A stretch of DNA of 7,995 nucleotides from Candidatus Omnitrophota bacterium (GTDB taxonomy: Bacteria; Omnitrophota; Koll11; Gorgyraeales; Gorgyraeaceae): NCBI GenBank assembly GCA_018818505.1, contig JAHIRR010000039.1, positions 1 to 7,995 on the forward strand, read 5' to 3'. This document shows positions 4,864 through 7,995 of the stretch, in pieces (the stretch's first letter is position 1; every line of letters starts with the position of its first letter). The notes under the pieces are model-generated. The model was not told where the DNA came from and searched no databases. It was given only the letters and a program-made list of their open reading frames with translations. Both the position numbers and the translations under genes were made by a program.

Positions 4864-5403
4864 ATGAAGAAAAGGCAACTAATCTTAATCTTGTGTTTTA
4901 CAGTAGTTTTTCTCGCGCCTTGCGTGTGTATATACGCAGTTCATGACTCAGACAAGGCTGTATCCACAGTTACGCTTATCATTAAACCTGCCTGTCATTT
5001 GACTATTGCTGATGAGGCTGTATCAGAGACGCTTATAAAGGATTCCAGCGCTGAAGGAGCATTTGACGCAGGGTATGTAGAGTTTGAGCTTAATAAGCCG
5101 ACTCTGCAGGTCAGCTCGAATCAGTCATGGAAACTCAGCGTAAAGAGCAGTGGATTTAGCGGGCCCTATTCCAAGGAGTCCACAGACCTTATGCTCAAGA
5201 ATGACGGAGCTGCTCATGTGAGCAATGGATTCAGCGATTATAAAGCCCTTTCTACATCTGAGCAGGAAATAGCCTCTTATGATAAAGGTGTAAAGCATGA
5301 AGACCACCCCTGCCAGTACAAGATCCTCTTAGACTACGAGAATGACATACCAGGCGAATACACTGCCACAGTGACCTACACCCTCTCCACCTCAGGCGCG
5401 TAA
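4864..5403 (+). CDS. Secreted WxL-like surface subunit, paralog 3, under c-di-GMP riboswitch
   Basis: This is a 179-residue protein starting at ATG 4864. An in-frame TTG at 4852 is unlikely because it lies right at the terminator T-run and would put charged residues before the signal peptide. The signal peptide ends about residue 25 (IYA). The family pattern is complete: STVTLIIKPACHLTI 34-48, SAEGAFDAGYVE 62-73, WKL 89-91, SGFSGPYSKESTDLMLK, NGFSDYKALS, EDHPCQYKILLDY, and terminal YTL 172-174. Cys44 and Cys150 match the pair in paralog 2. Translation signals are modest (GGGTG at 4854-4858). The riboswitch and terminator immediately upstream mean its transcription should respond to c-di-GMP, the signal that commonly governs surface attachment. 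Its 3' end shares the 83-nt identical tract with paralog 2. Confidence 0.83.
   Translation: MKKRQLILILCFTVVFLAPCVCIYAVHDSDKAVSTVTLIIKPACHLTIADEAVSETLIKDSSAEGAFDAGYVEFELNKPTLQVSSNQSWKLSVKSSGFSGPYSKESTDLMLKNDGAAHVSNGFSDYKALSTSEQEIASYDKGVKHEDHPCQYKILLDYENDIPGEYTATVTYTLSTSGA
5299..5381 (+). repeat. 83-nt identical tract, copy in paralog 3
   Basis: This is the partner of 4492-4574. It encodes EDHPCQYKILLDYENDIP and the start of the terminal strand in both genes. Identity covers synonymous sites, so it is not explained by protein constraint alone. Confidence 0.9.
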
Positions 5404-5426
5404 TTTAAACATAGACAAAATTTTCC

Positions 5427-5455
5427 TTGCTTTTATCGCCATAAATATTTATAAT
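5427..5455 (+). promoter_or_regulatory. Promoter close to the paralog 4 start codon
   Basis: TTGCTT at 5427-5432, 17-nt spacer, TATAAT at 5450-5455. The predicted start of transcription (about 5462) is only a few bases before the GTG at 5466, so the mRNA would be leaderless or nearly so. No Shine-Dalgarno is visible. Confidence 0.6.
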
Positions 5456-5465
5456 AATAATCAGA

Positions 5466-6008
5466 GTGAGAAAGATAATCATTGGTTTAATGTTGTGCGC
5501 ATCGACGAATTTACTAATGGTTAGAACTGTCGCTGACGCAGCCAGTGATTCAGAGAATCAGGCATCCCAGGTCGCTCTGACTATTCCTGCAGGCGCTTAT
5601 CTGAATATCATAGATGACAGCGTATTTAAATCGCTTGGTGAAGACGGGAGCGCTGAGCAGGCCTTTGACGCCGGTTATGTAGAGTTCGATGCTGGCAAGC
5701 CCACCCTGTTCGTAAGTTCCAATACAGGATTGATGCTTTTTGTTAAAAGCAGTGGTTTTACAGGGCCATATCCTAAGGCTACTGCAGATCTTATGCTTAA
5801 GGATGCAGGGAGTCAACATGTGAATGGGATGTTCCGTCAATATCGCTCTCTTTCTGCGCAGGAACAGAGAATAACACGGCATTATAGCGAAGGGGTAAAG
5901 AATGAAGAACACCCATGTCAGTACAAGATCCTCTTGGATTACGCAAAAGATATACCGGGCACATATGAGGCAACAGTAATATTTACGCTCTCTACTTTAG
6001 CCATATAA
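5466..6008 (+). CDS. Secreted WxL-like surface subunit, paralog 4 (W lost, GTG start)
   Basis: This is a 180-residue family member. GTG 5466 is chosen because it gives a complete signal peptide (MRKIIIGLML onward, cut near ADA at 25). Next in-frame starts would remove the charged N-terminus. It keeps SAEQAFDAGYVE, KSSGFTGPYPKAT.DLMLKDAG, NEEHPCQYKILLDY and the last strand ATVIFTL. It differs from the siblings in two ways: the W-x-L tryptophan is Leu89 (GLML), and the N-terminal cysteine is absent (PAGAYL), leaving Cys151 unpaired within the mature chain. No ribosome-binding site is visible, and the promoter abuts the start. It may be a specialised minor subunit, for example one at a terminus or forming an intersubunit disulfide, or one beginning to drift; the frame is intact. 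Confidence 0.78.
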   Translation: MRKIIIGLMLCASTNLLMVRTVADAASDSENQASQVALTIPAGAYLNIIDDSVFKSLGEDGSAEQAFDAGYVEFDAGKPTLFVSSNTGLMLFVKSSGFTGPYPKATADLMLKDAGSQHVNGMFRQYRSLSAQEQRITRHYSEGVKNEEHPCQYKILLDYAKDIPGTYEATVIFTLSTLAI

Positions 6009-6015
6009 GGATAGC

Positions 6016-6189
6016 ATGAAGATAATCAGAGTTTTTATACTGTGGCTGGTATTTTTGGTTGCAATCATTCTCACCCTGACCTACGCAACAGAAGATTCAG
6101 AAAAAGGCCTATCCACAGTCACGCTGATCATTGAACCAGCCTTTCATCTGGGTATTACTGATGCGACACTTGTCGCTAACGGAGAGTGA
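6016..6189 (+). pseudogene. Truncated 5' fragment of a WxL-like subunit gene
   Basis: ATG 6016 opens a 57-codon frame with AAGGAT as Shine-Dalgarno, overlapping the previous stop. It encodes a signal peptide ending LTYA (residue 24), then TEDSEKGLSTVTLIIEPAF and HLGITD, matching residues 27-49 of paralog 3 (STVTLIIKPACHLTI). It stops at TGA 6187-6189, and the promoter for the next gene follows directly, so some 120 C-terminal residues are missing rather than shifted out of frame. The Cys of siblings is Phe here. The simplest reading is a deletion remnant. Alternatively the roughly 33-residue secreted peptide, carrying just the first beta-strand, is still made and used, for example to complete another subunit's fold; its intact start and signal peptide keep this open. 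Confidence 0.75.
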
Positions 6190-6195
6190 ATCCCC

Positions 6196-6223
6196 TTGCC
6201 TTATGTAATTTCTTTCGTATAAT
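6196..6223 (+). promoter_or_regulatory. Promoter close to the paralog 5 start codon
   Basis: TTGCCT at 6196-6201, 16-nt spacer, TATAAT at 6218-6223. Only 8 nt separate the -10 box from the ATG at 6232, so transcription may begin at or next to the start codon, giving a leaderless message. No Shine-Dalgarno is present. Confidence 0.6.
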
Positions 6224-6231
6224 AATATTAT

Positions 6232-6777
6232 ATGGGTATATATAGGATATTGAGTAGTTTTTTAATTCTATTCATGGCGGGCAGCCTGTTTTTTTTAAGG
6301 CCTGTTTTTGCTGATGAAAATGACACAGCCGCAGTCAATATGCTGATCCCTTCCATATGCAAGCTGGTGATAGATGGTTCGGACCAGACCATAAATCTTT
6401 TAAAGGACGCCTCAGGCGAAGAGGCGTATGAAAAAGGATACGCAAAGGGAAAAAAGAATTCTCCCGCATTGGTGGTGGATTCTAATACGAACTGGAAGCT
6501 AAGCGTAAAGGTGGGCTCTGATTGGAGCAAGGTGGGCAAATATAAAAAGGCCACTGAGGATATTGAGCTTAAGATCAAATCAAATACCGGACACCAGACA
6601 GGGTTTACAGACTTTACGCCGCTTTCTTTAGCGAGCCAGGAAATAGCCCGCCATGACACAGGCACAGGCGATGATATCTATAAAGGAAGATACAGGATAC
6701 GGCTGGACTGGGAAAAGGATATACCCGGCAGTTATAGCATAGTCATAGTCTTTACGCTTTCCACGCAATCATTTTAA
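6232..6777 (+). CDS. Secreted WxL-like surface subunit, paralog 5 (divergent)
   Basis: This is a 181-residue protein, the most divergent of the five full paralogs and richer in lysine. The signal peptide ends near residue 27 (VFA). The family core is visible: MLIPSICKLVI 37-47, SGEEAYEKGYAKG 61-73, NTNWKLSVKV with WKL 88-90, YKKATEDIELK, TGFTDF.PLS, RYRIRLDWEKDIPGSY and terminal FTL 174-176. The HPC motif is replaced (DDIYKGRYR), so Cys43 has no partner, the mirror image of paralog 4. An insertion around KKNSPA lengthens the segment before the WKL strand. It likely has its own promoter and is followed 13 nt later by the chaperone-like gene, which it probably shares a transcript with. Confidence 0.78.
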   Translation: MGIYRILSSFLILFMAGSLFFLRPVFADENDTAAVNMLIPSICKLVIDGSDQTINLLKDASGEEAYEKGYAKGKKNSPALVVDSNTNWKLSVKVGSDWSKVGKYKKATEDIELKIKSNTGHQTGFTDFTPLSLASQEIARHDTGTGDDIYKGRYRIRLDWEKDIPGSYSIVIVFTLSTQSF

Positions 6778-6790
6778 AAGGAGTCGCGAT

Positions 6791-7609
6791 ATGAGAAAAA
6801 GGATATTTATAGTTACCTTTATATTTATGGCAGGCCTGCTGGCGTTTACCAGGATCGCCTCTGCCGCGTTTGTGGCCAGCCCCATGGAATTTCACATAGA
6901 TGTAGCCTCAGGAGAAGAGAACACGTATACATTTTATGTAAGAAACAGGGGAGATGAGACCATTGCGCTAAAGGTGTATACCGGGGATTTCTGGATACAG
7001 GTGGACGGAAAAGAGCTGTTTCTTGACCCTGGAGAGGTCGAGCGCACTTGCGCGACATGGCTGGAAGTAGCGCCTGAGGAATTAGAACTGGCTCCTGATG
7101 AGAGCCGCGCTATAAGGTTCAAGATAAAGGTGCCTGCTGAAAAAAAAGGCACTTACTGGGGAATGGTATTTGTAGAGCAGATATCCAAGCCCACGATAAA
7201 GACCGCTAAAAAAGGCGACCATCAGTTTAATATACTTTCTTTTCAGAGGGTCGGGGTGAGGATATTCGAGAACGCGCCTGGCGCGGAAAAGAGCGAAGGC
7301 AAGATCAACGCGGTCAATGTGAGATGGGACAAGGAAAATGAGTTTTTCAAGATAGGCCTTGTATTTGAGAATGAAGGGGAGATACTTCTTAAATGCAAGG
7401 GTACGATAGAGGTTAAAGATATGACAGGAGAAACTGTTGCCACTGCAGAACTGCAAGAGTTTAATTCTTATCCTCTGGCGGCAAGGACAAGGGAGATATT
7501 TATCAAAGAGACATTGCCGCCTGGCCAGTATACTGCGCTGGCAGTCGTAGATTACGGCGAGGAATATCTGGTGGCTGGCGAGACAGTATTTGAGGTAAAG
7601 GGCGAATAG
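6791..7609 (+). CDS. Periplasmic chaperone-like / WxL-interacting-like two-domain protein
   Basis: This is a 272-residue secreted protein. The signal peptide ends around ASA (residue 25). Residues 27-165 resemble a PapD/DUF916-type Ig-like domain: SPMEFHIDVASGEE, YTFYVRNRGDETIALKV, then LELAPDESRAIRFKIKVP, followed by GTYWGMVFVEQ. Residues 172-270 form a second Ig-like domain (NVRWDKENEFFKIGLVFENEGE, GTIEVKD, LPPGQYTALAVVDYG). The order mirrors pilus chaperones and the WxL-interacting proteins that accompany WxL proteins in Gram-positive bacteria, but no C-terminal membrane segment is visible. Its place after five small beta-sandwich paralogs fits a partner that binds or delivers them; this is inferred. 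AAGGAG at 6778-6783 supports the ATG. It starts 13 nt after the paralog 5 stop and ends 3 nt before the next gene, so an operon is likely. Confidence 0.75.
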   Translation: MRKRIFIVTFIFMAGLLAFTRIASAAFVASPMEFHIDVASGEENTYTFYVRNRGDETIALKVYTGDFWIQVDGKELFLDPGEVERTCATWLEVAPEELELAPDESRAIRFKIKVPAEKKGTYWGMVFVEQISKPTIKTAKKGDHQFNILSFQRVGVRIFENAPGAEKSEGKINAVNVRWDKENEFFKIGLVFENEGEILLKCKGTIEVKDMTGETVATAELQEFNSYPLAARTREIFIKETLPPGQYTALAVVDYGEEYLVAGETVFEVKGE

Positions 7610-7612
7610 GGG

Positions 7613-7995
7613 ATGAACAGGCCAAAACGGATCTTATTTCTCATTTTTATATTTTTATTGATCCCGTGCGCCACAGCGTATACTGTGACACTGCTGAATG
7701 TCACTCCAAAGAAGCTGAACATGGGCATCGTAGAGTCTGATGATTATAGTAATGGGTACAAAGAAAAACTCAGGGGCAATATCATCAAGCTGAAGAATAG
7801 CGCTAATGACTGGAAACTTATGCTGAAAACAAACGACAGCGACATGGGCATGGCAGGAAATTACGCAAAGTCTATAAACGATTTTCACTGGAAGGCTACT
7901 GGCGAATATGCCACGCAGGCCACATACCAGGAGATCACTAATTATGATGTGGAGGTGGCCAGGGGCCAGAAGTCTTTCGTTATGAACACTATCCC
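7613..7995 (+). CDS. Partial secreted protein, divergent WxL-like relative (runs off the edge)
   Basis: The first 127 codons of a gene that continues past the window. ATG 7613 lies 3 nt after the preceding stop, and a GGGG at 7609-7612 is too close to be an ideal ribosome-binding site, so translation is probably coupled. The signal peptide ends near CATA (residue 22). The mature part has NVTPKKLNMGIVESDDYSNGYK, then NSANDWKLMLKTN with WKL at 67-69, and GNYAKSINDFHWK. The arrangement of the W-x-L strand followed 10-20 residues later by Y.K....D is that of the five paralogs upstream, so it is a distant relative, perhaps a larger adhesin or tip protein. The C-terminus is unseen, so full length and any anchor are unknown. 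Confidence 0.75.
   Translation, partial: MNRPKRILFLIFIFLLIPCATAYTVTLLNVTPKKLNMGIVESDDYSNGYKEKLRGNIIKLKNSANDWKLMLKTNDSDMGMAGNYAKSINDFHWKATGEYATQATYQEITNYDVEVARGQKSFVMNTI

Noticed and set aside
5550..7456. Long open frames on the - strand (for example 5550-5912, 6228-6665, 7082-7456)
   Set aside because: All lie opposite well-supported + strand genes with clear family features, lack ribosome-binding sites and encode no recognisable protein; they are antisense shadows.
1..7995. tRNA, rRNA or CRISPR array
   Set aside because: No cloverleaf, rRNA signature or regularly spaced identical repeats with unique spacers were seen; the 10-bp A-tract repeats are too short for CRISPR.

Overview
The window suggests a diderm bacterium of moderate GC content from an environmental or candidate phylum. 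Protein style (Lys-rich, Sec-type signal peptides, OmpR-type regulator) would fit a lineage such as Candidatus Omnitrophota, but that is only an impression; nothing here fixes the taxonomy. All supported genes lie on the + strand.

Layout. (1) 157-1107: a complete tyrosine recombinase, apparently with a TTG start. It is followed by a short direct repeat, a near-consensus promoter and a REP-like hairpin. (2) 1297-2163: an exported or membrane-anchored protein whose C-terminal half is two copies (about 70% identical) of a 64-residue BamE/SmpA-like module. (3) 2278-3000: an OmpR/PhoB-type regulator whose receiver has lost the phosphoacceptor Asp (Asn55). (4) 3001-3430: a long regulatory region with A-tracts phased at 10 bp, a strong extended -10 promoter and a leader of about 250 nt. 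(5) 3431-7995: a cluster of small secreted proteins of one family. There are five full paralogs (3431, 4048, 4864, 5466, 6232), a 57-codon 5' fragment (6016), a two-domain chaperone-like or WxL-interacting-like protein (6791), and a more divergent partial member running off the right edge (7613).

The small secreted proteins share a signal peptide, a W-x-L motif in mid-protein (W replaced by L in the 5466 gene) and a C-terminal strand ending in an aromatic-T-L triplet (YTL or FTL). This resembles the WxL or DUF4402-like beta-sandwich surface proteins. The gene after the five paralogs encodes two consecutive Ig-like domains behind a signal peptide, as expected of a periplasmic chaperone or WxL-interacting protein. 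I infer a surface-fibre or coat system built from subunits and a dedicated partner; an outer-membrane exporter, if there is one, would lie beyond the right edge.

Regulation is the most striking part. The third paralog (4864) is preceded by a textbook class I cyclic-di-GMP (GEMM-I) riboswitch aptamer, followed directly by an intrinsic terminator 13 nt before the start codon. The first paralog (3431) has a strong promoter below a bent, 10-bp-repeat region that the adjacent regulator could bind. The 5466 and 6232 genes have promoters so close to their start codons that their mRNAs should be nearly leaderless. Paralogs in one cluster therefore appear to be switched individually, as if the composition of the surface structure changes with c-di-GMP and other signals.
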